A stretch of DNA of 64,000 nucleotides from Dryocola sp032000125 (GCA_032000125.1 DAMALH010000016.1:34599-98598), one strand, 5' to 3'. Counted from the stretch's first letter, positions 1-8,592 are shown. The notes: generated from the sequence alone by a model not told the origin. Numbers and translations are program-made.

Positions 1-378
1 GATGAAATCATCGGTTTTATCACCCAGGGCCGCGGGATCTCCATTCACCGGGCGGACTGCGACCAGCTCGCCGACCTGCAATCCCACGCGCCGGAACGCA
101 TCGTCGACGCCGTCTGGGGCGAGAGCTATTCCAGCGGATACTCGCTGGTAGTACGCGTCACGGCAAACGATCGCAGCGGGCTGCTGCGCGATATCACCAC
201 TATTCTGGCGAATGAGAAGGTGAACGTGCTGGGCGTGGCAAGCCGTAGCGACACCAAACAGCAGCTTGCCACCATCGATATGAACATTGAAATCTATAAC
301 CTACAGGTGCTGGGCCGCGTGCTCGGCAAGCTGAACCAGGTGCCGGATATTATCGATGCGAAGCGGCTGCACGGCTGA
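1..378 (+). CDS. relA: RelA, (p)ppGpp synthetase I, C-terminal fragment
   Basis: The window opens inside this gene; frame 1 is open for 125 codons to a TGA at 376-378. The fragment holds the end of the TGS/zinc-finger region and the C-terminal ACT (RRM) domain, seen as the stretch VVRVTANDRSGLLRDITTIL. In the family, RelA binds the ribosome and makes (p)ppGpp from ATP and GTP/GDP when uncharged tRNA enters the A site; the C-terminal ACT domain is regulatory and ribosome-contacting. The catalytic half lies outside the window. The next gene is mazG only 57 nt downstream. E. coli has mazEF in between, and it is missing here. Confidence 0.97.
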   Translation, partial: DEIIGFITQGRGISIHRADCDQLADLQSHAPERIVDAVWGESYSSGYSLVVRVTANDRSGLLRDITTILANEKVNVLGVASRSDTKQQLATIDMNIEIYNLQVLGRVLGKLNQVPDIIDAKRLHG

Positions 379-395
379 TATTACGCCCTCACTCT

Positions 396-420
396 ATCCC
401 TCTCCTGCGGGAGAGGGGAT
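396..420. repeat. Imperfect hairpin between relA and mazG
   Basis: ATCCCTCTCC and GGAGAGGGGAT face each other across a 3-4 nt loop, giving a stem of about 10 bp with one bulged G. There is no T run, so it is not a classical terminator. C/T-rich hairpins of this kind recur between genes in enterobacterial genomes, so this may be a dispersed intergenic repeat. Confidence 0.5.
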
Positions 421-435
421 AAGCAAGGAATAAAA

Positions 436-1227
436 ATGAATCAAATCTCCCGCCTGCAGGACATCATGAAGCGCCTGCGGGACCCGGAAACCGGCTGCCC
501 GTGGGATCGCGAGCAAACCTTTGCCACCATCGCGCCGTATACGCTTGAAGAAACTTACGAAGTGCTGGACGCCATCAACCGTGAAGATTTCGAGGATCTG
601 CGCGGCGAGCTGGGCGATTTGCTTTTCCAGGTTGTGTTTTACGCGCAGATGGCCCAGGAAGGGGGGCGTTTCAACTTCGAGGATATTTGCGCGGCCATCA
701 GCGATAAGCTTGAACGCCGCCACCCGCATATTTTTGGCGATGCTACCGCAGGCAATAGCGCGGAAGTGCTCGAAAAATGGGAAAGCATCAAAACGGCCGA
801 GCGTGCCGAAAAAGAGCAGCATTCGGCGCTGGATGATATTCCCGAGGCGCTGCCCGCATTGATGCGTGCGCAAAAAATTCAGAAACGCTGCTCGTCCGTC
901 GGCTTCGACTGGGATTCTCTCGGCCCGGTGCTGGATAAAGTGCACGAAGAGATCGACGAGGTGATGCACGAGGCGCAACAGGCCGTGGTGGATGAAGCGA
1001 AGCTTGAAGAAGAAGTGGGCGATTTACTGTTCGCCACGGTGAATCTGGCGCGTCATTTAGGCACCAAAGCTGAGATAGCGTTACAAAAAGCTAACCGAAA
1101 ATTTGAGCGTCGTTTCCGCGAAGTGGAAAGCATTATCGCGGCGCAGGGGCTGGAAATGCCGCAGGCAACCCTTGAGCAGATGGAAAAAGCCTGGCAGCAG
1201 GTTAAACGCCAGGAAACTGAAATCTAA
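436..1227 (+). CDS. mazG: MazG, nucleoside triphosphate pyrophosphohydrolase
   Basis: 263 aa, the same length as E. coli MazG. The protein hydrolyses (d)NTPs to NMP and pyrophosphate and in E. coli modulates (p)ppGpp and MazEF-linked cell death. Two tandem MazG helical domains are visible. The first carries GCPWDREQTF and the metal-binding ELGDLLFQVVF segment (E-x2-D type); the second carries DEAKLEEEVGDLLFATVNLARH. The start is the ATG at 436 behind AAGGAA. It follows relA closely and is probably co-transcribed with it. The usual toxin-antitoxin genes mazEF are not present between them, so any MazEF link does not apply at this locus. Confidence 0.96.
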   Translation: MNQISRLQDIMKRLRDPETGCPWDREQTFATIAPYTLEETYEVLDAINREDFEDLRGELGDLLFQVVFYAQMAQEGGRFNFEDICAAISDKLERRHPHIFGDATAGNSAEVLEKWESIKTAERAEKEQHSALDDIPEALPALMRAQKIQKRCSSVGFDWDSLGPVLDKVHEEIDEVMHEAQQAVVDEAKLEEEVGDLLFATVNLARHLGTKAEIALQKANRKFERRFREVESIIAAQGLEMPQATLEQMEKAWQQVKRQETEI

Positions 1228-1239
1228 CGCATTTTTGCG

Positions 1240-1398
1240 ATCAAGCGCATTTTATGGCAATTTCAAATTAACAAGCGCTTGATTTGCGTCAAAAACATTT
1301 ATAGCAGACCCGCTATTTTCTCAGGCCTGACAAAGCGCGAGGTCAGGCTGGCGGGTGAAGAATGAAAGTTTGTGGCGCCCATGCTGTTCGGGTATACT
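1240..1398 (+). promoter_or_regulatory. mazG-pyrG intergenic: inverted repeats and candidate pyrG promoter
   Basis: A perfect 9-bp inverted repeat, ATCAAGCGC and GCGCTTGAT, lies just after mazG (about 1241-1283, 26-nt spacer). A second hairpin, GCCTGAC and GTCAGGC with a 10-nt loop, lies near 1325-1348. Neither has a following T run. A candidate promoter follows: TTGTGG at 1370-1375 and TATACT at 1393-1398, 17 bp apart, about 55 bp before pyrG. The promoter is inference from consensus matching. Confidence 0.45.
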
Positions 1399-1452
1399 GC
1401 TTTCCCGTCCTGGTTATTCCATCGTCTTTAAACCTAACTTCTCAGGTTCAGC

Positions 1453-3090
1453 ATGACAACGAACTATATTTTTGTGACCGGCGGGGTCGTATCCTCTCTG
1501 GGTAAAGGCATTGCCGCAGCCTCCCTCGCAGCCATTCTTGAAGCCCGTGGCCTCAATGTGACCATGATGAAACTGGATCCGTACATCAACGTCGATCCTG
1601 GCACCATGAGCCCAACCCAACACGGGGAAGTGTTCGTTACTGAAGACGGCGCTGAAACCGATCTGGATCTTGGCCACTACGAGCGTTTCATTCGTACCAA
1701 AATGACCCGTCGTAACAACTTTACGACTGGCCGCATCTACTCCGACGTTCTGCGTAAAGAGCGCCGCGGTGACTACCTGGGCGCGACCGTTCAGGTTATC
1801 CCACACATCACTAACGCCATCAAAGAGCGTGTCCTTGCCGGTGGCGAAGGGCATGACGTTGTGCTGGTTGAAATCGGCGGTACCGTAGGGGATATCGAAT
1901 CCCTGCCGTTCCTCGAAGCGATTCGTCAGCTGGCGGTAGATATTGGTCGTGAGCATGCGCTGTTCATGCACCTGACTCTGGTGCCTTACATGGCGGCTGC
2001 AGGTGAAGTGAAAACCAAACCGACTCAGCACTCTGTTAAAGAGCTGCTCTCCATCGGTATTCAGCCTGACATCCTGGTTTGCCGTTCCGATCGCGCTATC
2101 CCGGCGAACGAACGTGCGAAAATTGCATTGTTCTGTAACGTGCCTGAAAAAGCCGTTATTTCAATGAAAGATGTCGATTCCATTTATAAAATCCCGGGCC
2201 TGTTGAAATCGCAGGGCCTGGACGATTATATTTGTAAACGATTCAGCTTGAACTGTCCGGAAGCTAACCTGTCTGAATGGGAACAGGTTATCTATGAAGA
2301 AGCCAATCCGGCGGGCGAAGTGACTATCGGTATGGTCGGCAAGTACATTGAACTGCCGGATGCCTATAAGTCAGTTATCGAAGCGCTGAAACACGGTGGT
2401 CTGAAGAACCGCGTCTCCGTGAACATCAAGCTGATTGATTCGCAGGATGTTGAAACGCGTGGCGTGGAAATTCTGAAAGATCTGGATGCGATTCTCATCC
2501 CTGGCGGCTTTGGCTACCGCGGTGTTGAAGGCAAGATCGCCACTGCACGCTACGCGCGTGAAAACAATATTCCTTACCTCGGCATCTGCCTGGGTATGCA
2601 GGTTGCGCTGATCGAATTTGCGCGCAACGTAGCGGGAATGGAAAACGCGAACTCTACGGAATTTGTGCCAGACTGTAAGTACCCTGTAGTGGCGCTGATT
2701 ACGGAATGGCGCGACGAAGACGGTAACGTCGAAGTCCGTACCGAGAAGAGCGATCTGGGTGGCACAATGCGTCTTGGCGCACAGGCCTGCCAGCTGTCCG
2801 ACGATAGCGTGGTTCGCAAGCTGTATGGCGAATCGGTCATCACCGAGCGCCATCGTCACCGCTATGAAGTCAACAACATGCTGTTGAAACAAATTGAAGC
2901 TGCGGGCCTGCGCGTTGCGGGCCGCTCCGGGGATGATCAATTAGTCGAGATCATTGAAGTGCCAAACCATCCATGGTTTGTTGCCTGCCAGTTCCACCCG
3001 GAATTTACTTCAACGCCGCGTGACGGGCATCCGCTGTTTGCAGGCTTCGTGAAAGCCGCCAGCGAGTACCAGAAGCGTCAGGCGAAGTAA
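1453..3090 (+). CDS. pyrG: CTP synthase
   Basis: 545 aa, exactly the E. coli length. It converts UTP to CTP using ATP and glutamine-derived ammonia, the last step of de novo pyrimidine nucleotide synthesis. The N-terminal amidoligase/P-loop domain starts at MTTNYIFVTGGVVSSLGKG. The C-terminal class I glutamine amidotransferase domain carries the nucleophile elbow GICLGMQ and the His/Glu pair in FHPEFTSTP. The ATG at 1453 is the family start. eno follows 82 nt downstream with only a hairpin in between, so the usual pyrG-eno operon is kept. Confidence 0.98.
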   Translation: MTTNYIFVTGGVVSSLGKGIAAASLAAILEARGLNVTMMKLDPYINVDPGTMSPTQHGEVFVTEDGAETDLDLGHYERFIRTKMTRRNNFTTGRIYSDVLRKERRGDYLGATVQVIPHITNAIKERVLAGGEGHDVVLVEIGGTVGDIESLPFLEAIRQLAVDIGREHALFMHLTLVPYMAAAGEVKTKPTQHSVKELLSIGIQPDILVCRSDRAIPANERAKIALFCNVPEKAVISMKDVDSIYKIPGLLKSQGLDDYICKRFSLNCPEANLSEWEQVIYEEANPAGEVTIGMVGKYIELPDAYKSVIEALKHGGLKNRVSVNIKLIDSQDVETRGVEILKDLDAILIPGGFGYRGVEGKIATARYARENNIPYLGICLGMQVALIEFARNVAGMENANSTEFVPDCKYPVVALITEWRDEDGNVEVRTEKSDLGGTMRLGAQACQLSDDSVVRKLYGESVITERHRHRYEVNNMLLKQIEAAGLRVAGRSGDDQLVEIIEVPNHPWFVACQFHPEFTSTPRDGHPLFAGFVKAASEYQKRQAK

Positions 3091-3105
3091 AAAAAGTTAG
3101 AACGG

Positions 3106-3130
3106 CAACGCGTACCTTTGGTACGCGTTG
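3106..3130 (+). terminator. pyrG-eno intercistronic hairpin
   Basis: CAACGCGTACC and GGTACGCGTTG form a perfect 11-bp stem around a TTT loop, 15 nt after pyrG. The tail is only TTTG. It is therefore a weak terminator, attenuator or mRNA-stabilising hairpin rather than a full stop before eno. Confidence 0.6.
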
Positions 3131-3172
3131 TTTGTCTGGAGTTTTAGTTTAACTTGTACTGAGGAAAATCTA

Positions 3173-4468
3173 ATGTCCAAAATCGTTAAAGTCATCGGTC
3201 GTGAAATCATCGACTCCCGTGGTAACCCGACTGTTGAAGCTGAAGTTCATCTGGAAGGCGGTTTCGTCGGTATGGCTGCGGCACCATCAGGCGCTTCTAC
3301 TGGTTCCCGCGAAGCGCTGGAACTGCGCGATGGCGACAAATCTCGTTTCATGGGTAAAGGCGTAACTAAAGCCGTTGCCGCTGTAAACGGCCCAATCGCT
3401 CAGGCGGTGCTGGGTAAAGATGCTAAAGACCAGGCCAACATCGATAAGATCATGATCGATCTCGACGGCACTGAAAACAAATCTAACTTCGGTGCAAACG
3501 CCATCCTGGCCGTTTCTTTGGCTGCTGCTAAAGCTGCTGCTGCCTCTAAGGGCCTGCCGCTGTACGCACACATCGCTGAACTGAACGGCACGCCGGGCAA
3601 ATACTCTATGCCTCTGCCGATGATGAACATCATCAACGGCGGCGAGCACGCTGATAACAACGTTGATATCCAGGAGTTCATGATTCAACCAGTTGGCGCG
3701 AAAACCCTGAAAGAAGCGATCCGTATCGGTTCTGAAGTGTTCCACAACCTGGCTAAAGTTCTGAAATCCAAAGGCATGAGCACCGCCGTTGGTGACGAAG
3801 GCGGCTACGCGCCTAACCTGGGTTCCAACGCCGAAGCGCTGGCTGTTATCGCTGAAGCGGTAAAAGCAGCAGGCTACGAGCTGGGTAAAGACGTTACCCT
3901 GGCGATGGACTGCGCGGCTTCTGAATTCTACAAAGACGGTAAATACGTTCTGGCTGGCGAAGGCAACAAAGCGTTCACCTCCGAAGAGTTCACTCACTTC
4001 CTGGAAGACCTGACCAAACAGTACCCAATCGTCTCTATCGAAGACGGTCTGGACGAGTCTGACTGGGATGGTTTCGCATACCAGACCAAAGTGCTGGGCG
4101 ACAAGCTGCAGCTGGTTGGTGATGACCTGTTCGTAACCAACACCAAGATCCTGAAAGAAGGCATCGATAAAGGCATCGCTAACTCTATTCTGATCAAATT
4201 CAACCAGATCGGTTCCCTGACCGAAACTCTGGCTGCGATCAAAATGGCGAAAGACGCTGGCTACACCGCGGTTATCTCTCACCGTTCTGGCGAAACCGAA
4301 GACGCTACCATCGCCGACCTGGCTGTGGGCACCGCTGCCGGCCAGATCAAAACGGGTTCCATGAGCCGTTCTGACCGCGTTGCTAAATACAACCAGTTGA
4401 TTCGTATCGAAGAAGCTCTGGGTGATGCAGCACCGTTCAACGGTCTGAAAGAAGTTAAAGGCCAGTAA
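3173..4468 (+). CDS. eno: Enolase
   Basis: 431 aa from the ATG at 3173 (MSKIVKVIGREIIDSRGNP), which has the SD GAGGAAAA six bases upstream. A longer reading from 3128 has no family support. Enolase interconverts 2-phosphoglycerate and phosphoenolpyruvate in glycolysis and is also a scaffold component of the RNA degradosome in enterics. Visible active-site blocks are GDEGGYAPN, the metal-binding SIEDGLDESDW and LVGDDLFVTN segments, and SHRSGETED. Codon use is strongly biased, with CTG, AAA, GGT and CGT codons, as expected for a highly expressed gene. The protein ends KGQ, one residue shorter than E. coli. Confidence 0.98.
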   Translation: MSKIVKVIGREIIDSRGNPTVEAEVHLEGGFVGMAAAPSGASTGSREALELRDGDKSRFMGKGVTKAVAAVNGPIAQAVLGKDAKDQANIDKIMIDLDGTENKSNFGANAILAVSLAAAKAAAASKGLPLYAHIAELNGTPGKYSMPLPMMNIINGGEHADNNVDIQEFMIQPVGAKTLKEAIRIGSEVFHNLAKVLKSKGMSTAVGDEGGYAPNLGSNAEALAVIAEAVKAAGYELGKDVTLAMDCAASEFYKDGKYVLAGEGNKAFTSEEFTHFLEDLTKQYPIVSIEDGLDESDWDGFAYQTKVLGDKLQLVGDDLFVTNTKILKEGIDKGIANSILIKFNQIGSLTETLAAIKMAKDAGYTAVISHRSGETEDATIADLAVGTAAGQIKTGSMSRSDRVAKYNQLIRIEEALGDAAPFNGLKEVKGQ

Positions 4469-4494
4469 TTATTGCTGCCGCTTTAGGTTCTGAT

Positions 4495-4520
4495 AAAAAC
4501 CCGCGCAAGCGGGTTTTTTT
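4495..4520 (+). terminator. eno intrinsic terminator
   Basis: AACCCGC-GCAA-GCGGGTT with a run of A before and seven T after, 27 nt past the eno stop. The flanking A run also makes it usable on the minus strand for the convergent rpiR-type gene ending at 4531. Confidence 0.93.
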
Positions 4521-4530
4521 ATACCTGAAA

Positions 4531-5367
4531 TCAGATCAGCAGCGGCAACGTTGCGCTCGCGGTTTGCTGGCTTGCAGAGGCATAGCGGCTGTCGTGGGAA
4601 ATTAATTCGCCAATCAGCACTTCAACCAGCAGCATTGCGCCAACCTTGGCGTTCAGCGCGCCTGCGCTGAGCGGGCCTTCCGGTTTTGCCGCCACCAGCA
4701 GCAGGTCGGCCAGGTCGGCGAGCGGGCTGCGAAGCGTATTACTCAACAGCAGCACGCGCGCGTGGCGCTTTTTAGCAATCTTCACCGCATGCAGCAGATC
4801 CTTCGTCGAACCGGAACTGGAGATCGCCACCACCAAATCACGCTCGCCAAGCGTGGCGGCACTCATCGCCGCACGATGCATATCGCTGAAAAGCTGGGCT
4901 GACTTGCCCAGGCGCAGCAGCTTGTAGTGCAGGTAATCGCCCATGATTGCGCTGGCGGCAACGCCATAAATCTGCACGGACGTCGCCTCATGGAGCGCAA
5001 GCCCCGCCTTCTTAAGCACATCACGATTGATGAGTTTTCCCGTATCCCGCAGCGCCTGCACGGATTCTTCCACAAGTTCATCAATACTGTCTTCGCTGGC
5101 CGCAGCTGCGGGCTGGTTTTGCTGAATATCCAGCGCCACCGCCATCTTGAACTCGGTGTAGCCTTTGCAGCTTAAATGATGGCACAGGCGAGTAACGCTT
5201 GCCTCGCTGGTTTCGCTTTCCCGCGCCAGTTCGGTAATCGTCAGGTACAGCACCTTCTGCGGTTGCGTAAGGATAAAATCCCCCAGCTTTTGCAGCGTCG
5301 GGCTATAGCCCGGCAACCCCTGGCGCAGGTGCAGCAATATATTTTCATTTTCCGTCATCGAGCCCAT
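4531..5367 (-). CDS. MurR/RpiR-family transcriptional regulator of the PTS-nanE operon
   Basis: 278 aa. The N-terminal ~80 residues are an RpiR-type helix-turn-helix (LTITELARESETSEASVTRLCHHL). The C-terminal part is a SIS sugar-isomerase fold that binds phosphosugars (AISSSGSTKDLLHAVKIAKK). Start ATG at 5367 has AGGAAG just upstream. The gene is divergent from a PTS permease and nanE, so it most likely senses an amino-sugar phosphate such as ManNAc-6-P or GlcNAc-6-P and controls that operon. Two similar candidate operators lie in the divergent promoter. RpiR regulators can repress or activate; the sign is not known here. E. coli K-12 has no equivalent at this position. Confidence 0.85.
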   Translation of the reverse strand: MGSMTENENILLHLRQGLPGYSPTLQKLGDFILTQPQKVLYLTITELARESETSEASVTRLCHHLSCKGYTEFKMAVALDIQQNQPAAAASEDSIDELVEESVQALRDTGKLINRDVLKKAGLALHEATSVQIYGVAASAIMGDYLHYKLLRLGKSAQLFSDMHRAAMSAATLGERDLVVAISSSGSTKDLLHAVKIAKKRHARVLLLSNTLRSPLADLADLLLVAAKPEGPLSAGALNAKVGAMLLVEVLIGELISHDSRYASASQQTASATLPLLI

Positions 5368-5437
5368 TCCGCTTCCTGTTCAAACTGCGTCTAGTGTGGC
5401 GGAAAGCCCCCGTGCTGTGCCAGCAGATTCGATTAAA

Positions 5438-5506
5438 TGTGATCGCGATCGTAATGATGGTGGAAATTTTCAGTATATATGTATTATTGTGATAAAAATT
5501 TTCACC
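5438..5506 (+). promoter_or_regulatory. Divergent regulatory region: CRP-like half-site and paired RpiR-type operators
   Basis: TGTGA-N6-TCGTA at 5438-5453 keeps one perfect CRP half-site and 3 of 5 bases in the other. Two A/T-core palindromes follow, TGGAAATTTTCA (5461-5472) and AAAAATTTTCACC (5494-5506). Their centres are 32 bp apart, about three helical turns, and they are related as inverted copies in 11 of 12 positions (GGTGGAAATTTT against AAAATTTTCACC). TATTAT at 5482-5487 between them is a possible -10. Paired sites on one helix face are what a tetrameric SIS-domain regulator would use. All site assignments are inference from sequence. Confidence 0.5.
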
Positions 5507-5532
5507 ACAATAAGTCCTCGGGGAGAAAATTT

Positions 5533-7089
5533 ATGTCAGTATTCAGCGGAGCCTCATCAGGGAGCTGGTTCGAGAAGGCCCAGCGGTTTGGAAAATCCTT
5601 TATGCTGCCGGTCGCGGTGTTGCCCGCGGCGGGTTTGCTGCTGGGTATCGGCGGTGCGTTATCCAACCCTAATACCGTTGCGGCCTGGCCATTCCTGGAT
5701 GTGGCATGGCTTCAGGGCATTTTCACCATCATGGCAAGCGCCGGCTCTATCGTATTTGCCAACCTCGCGGTGCTGTTTGCCGTGGGGGTCGCCGTTGGGC
5801 TTGCGAAGGGCGATAAGGGAACGGCAGGGCTTGCCTCGCTGCTGGCCTATCTGGTAATGAACGCCACCATCAATGCGCTGCTGACGCTAAGCGGCGCGCT
5901 GGCGACAGCCAATCCAGGCGCTGTAGGGCAGGGGATGGCGCTTGGTACGCAGACGCTTGAAACCGGCGTGTTTGGCGGGGTCGTCATCGGTCTTGTCACC
6001 TCGCTGTTGCATAACCGCTATAACAAAATCGAGCTGCCGCAGTTTCTCGGATTCTTTGGCGGATCGCGTTTTGTGCCGATCGTCAGCTCGCTGGCGGCGA
6101 TTGTGGTCGGCGCGGTAATGACGCTTGTCTGGCCGCATTTCCAGAAGCTCATTTTCGGCATGGGCGGTCTGGTGGACGCCACCGGCTACTTCGGCACCTT
6201 TATTTACGGCTTTGTGCTGCGCATGCTTGGCCCGTTCGGCCTGCACCATATCTTCTATTTACCTTTCTGGACTACCGCGCTTGGCGGCAGCGAGATGATT
6301 AACGGCCAGCTTGTGGAGGGCACGCAGCGTATTTTCTTCGCCCAGCTTGGCGATCCTGATACCCAGCAGTTTTACATCGGCACCGCGCGCTTTATGTCAG
6401 GACGCTTTATCACCATGATGTTTGGTCTGATTGGCGCCTGCCTTGCGATGTACCATACGGCTAAGCCGGAAAACCGCAAACGCGTGGCCGGGCTGTTAAT
6501 CTCCGCGGCGCTGACCTCTTTCCTTACCGGCATCACCGAGCCGATTGAATTCTCGTTCCTGTTTATCGCCCCGGTTCTGTACGTGATTCACGCGGTATTC
6601 GACGGGCTGGCCTTTATGCTGGCGCATATTCTGCACATCACCATCGGGCAAACCTTCTCCGGCGGCTTTATCGACTTCATGCTGTTTGGCGTGCTGCAGG
6701 GCGAAGCGAAAACTAACTGGCTATTTGTGCCGCTGGTGGGTATCCCGTGGTTCTTTCTTTATTACTTCACCTTCCGTTTTGTCATCACGCGCTTCAACTT
6801 TAAAACGCCGGGTCGTGAAGATGTCTCCACGGAAAATGTGCAGGTTGCGGCGGGGGAGCGCCCTTTACAGGTCATCATCGCGCTTGGCGGCAAAGAAAAC
6901 ATTGTTGAGCTGGATTGCTGTGCCACCAGGCTGCGCGTCACGCTGCATGACGGCACGCTTGTCGATGAAGCCTTGCTAAAAGAAACCGGCGCGCGGGCGG
7001 TTATCCGCCGTGGGAACGGCGTGCAGGTGATTTACGGTCCACACGTGACCATTATTAAAAATGAAGTAGAGGAGATTCTTGCCCCATGA
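5533..7089 (+). CDS. PTS EIIBC permease, glucose/N-acetylglucosamine family
   Basis: 518 aa from the ATG at 5533, behind the SD GGGGAGAA; an upstream reading from 5479 lacks a good site. The EIIC membrane domain fills the first ~420 residues, with the substrate-site block GITEPIEFSFLFIAPVLYV. The C-terminal EIIB domain has the phosphorylation site in LDCCATRLRV; the second Cys, C463, is the acceptor. No EIIA domain is present, so phosphate must come from a separate glucose-type EIIA such as Crr, as for PtsG and MurP. The 3' end overlaps nanE by ATGA. With NanE next door, the likely substrate is N-acetylmannosamine or a related amino sugar, taken up as the 6-phosphate. Confidence 0.88.
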   Translation: MSVFSGASSGSWFEKAQRFGKSFMLPVAVLPAAGLLLGIGGALSNPNTVAAWPFLDVAWLQGIFTIMASAGSIVFANLAVLFAVGVAVGLAKGDKGTAGLASLLAYLVMNATINALLTLSGALATANPGAVGQGMALGTQTLETGVFGGVVIGLVTSLLHNRYNKIELPQFLGFFGGSRFVPIVSSLAAIVVGAVMTLVWPHFQKLIFGMGGLVDATGYFGTFIYGFVLRMLGPFGLHHIFYLPFWTTALGGSEMINGQLVEGTQRIFFAQLGDPDTQQFYIGTARFMSGRFITMMFGLIGACLAMYHTAKPENRKRVAGLLISAALTSFLTGITEPIEFSFLFIAPVLYVIHAVFDGLAFMLAHILHITIGQTFSGGFIDFMLFGVLQGEAKTNWLFVPLVGIPWFFLYYFTFRFVITRFNFKTPGREDVSTENVQVAAGERPLQVIIALGGKENIVELDCCATRLRVTLHDGTLVDEALLKETGARAVIRRGNGVQVIYGPHVTIIKNEVEEILAP

Positions 7090-7784
7090 AACCATCCATG
7101 CTGTCGCAAATTGAGGGAAAACTCATTGTCTCCTGCCAGGCGCTGGATAACGAACCGCTGCACAGCCCGTTTATTATGTCGCGAATGGCGCTGGCCGCGG
7201 CGCAGGGAGGTGCGTCGGCTATCCGTGCCAACAGCCTTATCGACGTAAAAACGATTATGGATGCGGTGGATTTACCCGTTATCGCCATCATCAAGCGCGA
7301 CTATCCGGGGAGCGATGTTTACATTACGGCAACGCTTAAAGAAGTGGATGAACTGATGGCGGTCAAACCAGCGATGATCGCGATGGATGCCACCGGGCAT
7401 GAGCGTCCGGGCGAGCTGGATTTGCGTGGGCTGGTCGAGGCGGTTCGCAGCCGTTATCCGGAGCTGCTGCTGATGGCGGATATCGCCACGGTGGACGAAG
7501 CGCGCTATGCCGAAGAAATCGGTTTTGACTGCGTTGGCACCACGCTGCACGGCTACACGTCGGAAACTAAAGGGCAAATGCTGGCAAACAACGATTGTCA
7601 GTTCCTGCGCGATGTCCTGGCTGCGGTGAACCTGCCGGTGATTGCCGAAGGTAATGTTGAAACGCCAGCAATGGCGGCTCGTTGCCTGGCGCTGGGCGCG
7701 CATGCGGTGGTGGTAGGCGGGGCGATAACCCGTCCGCAGCAGATCACCAGCCGCTTCGTAAATGCCATGGTTAAGCAAGGGTAA
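7086..7784 (+). CDS. nanE: N-acetylmannosamine-6-phosphate 2-epimerase
   Basis: 232 aa NanE-family TIM barrel. It converts ManNAc-6-P to GlcNAc-6-P, which enters the NagA/NagB route. Recognisable blocks are LIVSCQALDNEPLHSP at the N-terminus, VIAIIKRDYPGSDVYIT, and the phosphate-binding end VIAEGNVETPAMAARCLALGA with AHAVVVGGAITRPQQIT. It is translationally coupled to the PTS gene (ATGA overlap). No nanA, nanK or nanT is nearby, so the epimerase here probably serves the PTS product rather than sialic acid breakdown. That reading is inference from context. Confidence 0.93.
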   Translation: MKPSMLSQIEGKLIVSCQALDNEPLHSPFIMSRMALAAAQGGASAIRANSLIDVKTIMDAVDLPVIAIIKRDYPGSDVYITATLKEVDELMAVKPAMIAMDATGHERPGELDLRGLVEAVRSRYPELLLMADIATVDEARYAEEIGFDCVGTTLHGYTSETKGQMLANNDCQFLRDVLAAVNLPVIAEGNVETPAMAARCLALGAHAVVVGGAITRPQQITSRFVNAMVKQG

Positions 7785-7792
7785 CCATGGCC

Positions 7793-7825
7793 GACCGGCT
7801 CGGTCGCCCCCCGATTGAGCCGGTC
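7793..7825 (+). terminator. Hairpin after nanE
   Basis: GACCGGCTC (7793-7801) and GAGCCGGTC (7817-7825) form a perfect 9-bp stem with a 15-nt loop, directly after the nanE stop. The tail is ACCCCCTTT, so termination would be weak, but the position fits the end of the PTS operon. Confidence 0.55.
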
Positions 7826-7896
7826 ACCCCCTTTAAGCATGATCTCAGTCGCCAGTTCTGCGATAATTAGTTTTTACGACTATTACAGAGATGATT

Positions 7897-8568
7897 ATGC
7901 AGTACCCGATTAACGAGATGTTCCAGACCCTGCAAGGGGAGGGCTATTTTACCGGTGTGCCCGCCATCTTTATCCGCCTGCAGGGCTGCCCGGTGGGCTG
8001 CGCGTGGTGCGATACCAAACACACCTGGGATAAACTCGCGGATCGTGAAGTGTCTCTGTTCAGTATTCTCGCCAAAACTAAAGAGAGCGATAAATGGGGC
8101 GCGGCAAGCGCGGAAGACTTGCTGGCCGTGATGCAGCGTCAGGGCTACACCGCCCGTCACGTGGTGATTACCGGCGGTGAACCATGTATCCACGATCTGC
8201 ATCCCTTAACGTCTTTGCTGGAACACCACGGCTTTAGCTGCCAGATTGAAACCAGCGGCACGCACGATGTCCGCTGCTCGGCGGCAACCTGGGTAACGGT
8301 ATCGCCGAAGGTGAATATGCGCGGCGGTTACGACGTGCTTGCTCAGGCGCTGGAACGAGCGGACGAAATCAAACATCCCGTTGGCCGCATGCGCGACATC
8401 GAGGCGTTAGATGAGCTGCTAAGAACGCTTCACGATGACAAAAACCGCATTATCGCCCTGCAGCCTATCAGCCAGAAAGAAGACGCCACCCGGCTGTGTA
8501 TTGAAACCTGCATTGCCCGCAACTGGCGGCTTTCGATGCAGACGCATAAGTACCTGAATATCGCCTAG
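7897..8568 (+). CDS. queE: 7-carboxy-7-deazaguanine synthase (radical SAM)
   Basis: 223 aa from the second ATG, at 7897 (MQYPINEMFQTLQGEG), matching E. coli length; ACAGAG supplies the SD. It converts 6-carboxy-tetrahydropterin to 7-carboxy-7-deazaguanine in queuosine synthesis, downstream of QueD (encoded at 19495-19854). The radical SAM cluster motif is present as CPVGCAWC (C-x3-C-x2-C), followed by the SAM-binding VVITGGEP. Conservation with E. coli is very high through the C-terminal SMQTHKYLNIA. Confidence 0.97.
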   Translation: MQYPINEMFQTLQGEGYFTGVPAIFIRLQGCPVGCAWCDTKHTWDKLADREVSLFSILAKTKESDKWGAASAEDLLAVMQRQGYTARHVVITGGEPCIHDLHPLTSLLEHHGFSCQIETSGTHDVRCSAATWVTVSPKVNMRGGYDVLAQALERADEIKHPVGRMRDIEALDELLRTLHDDKNRIIALQPISQKEDATRLCIETCIARNWRLSMQTHKYLNIA

Positions 8569-8572
8569 TAAA

Positions 8573-8592
8573 AAGGCACCTGTCGGTGCCTT
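8573..8592 (+). terminator. First copy of a repeated hairpin after queE
   Basis: AAGGCACCTGTCGGTGCCTT: an 8-bp stem (AAGGCACC and GGTGCCTT) with loop TGTC, four nt after the queE stop. Only TT follows, so read-through is plausible. The identical 20-mer recurs at 8733-8752. Confidence 0.75.

Noticed and set aside
1325..1348. Intrinsic terminator after mazG
   Set aside because: The GCCTGAC/GTCAGGC hairpin has no T run after it; kept only as an inverted repeat.
3287..4282. 331-aa minus-strand open frame across eno
   Set aside because: Antisense shadow of a highly biased gene; no SD and no recognisable protein.
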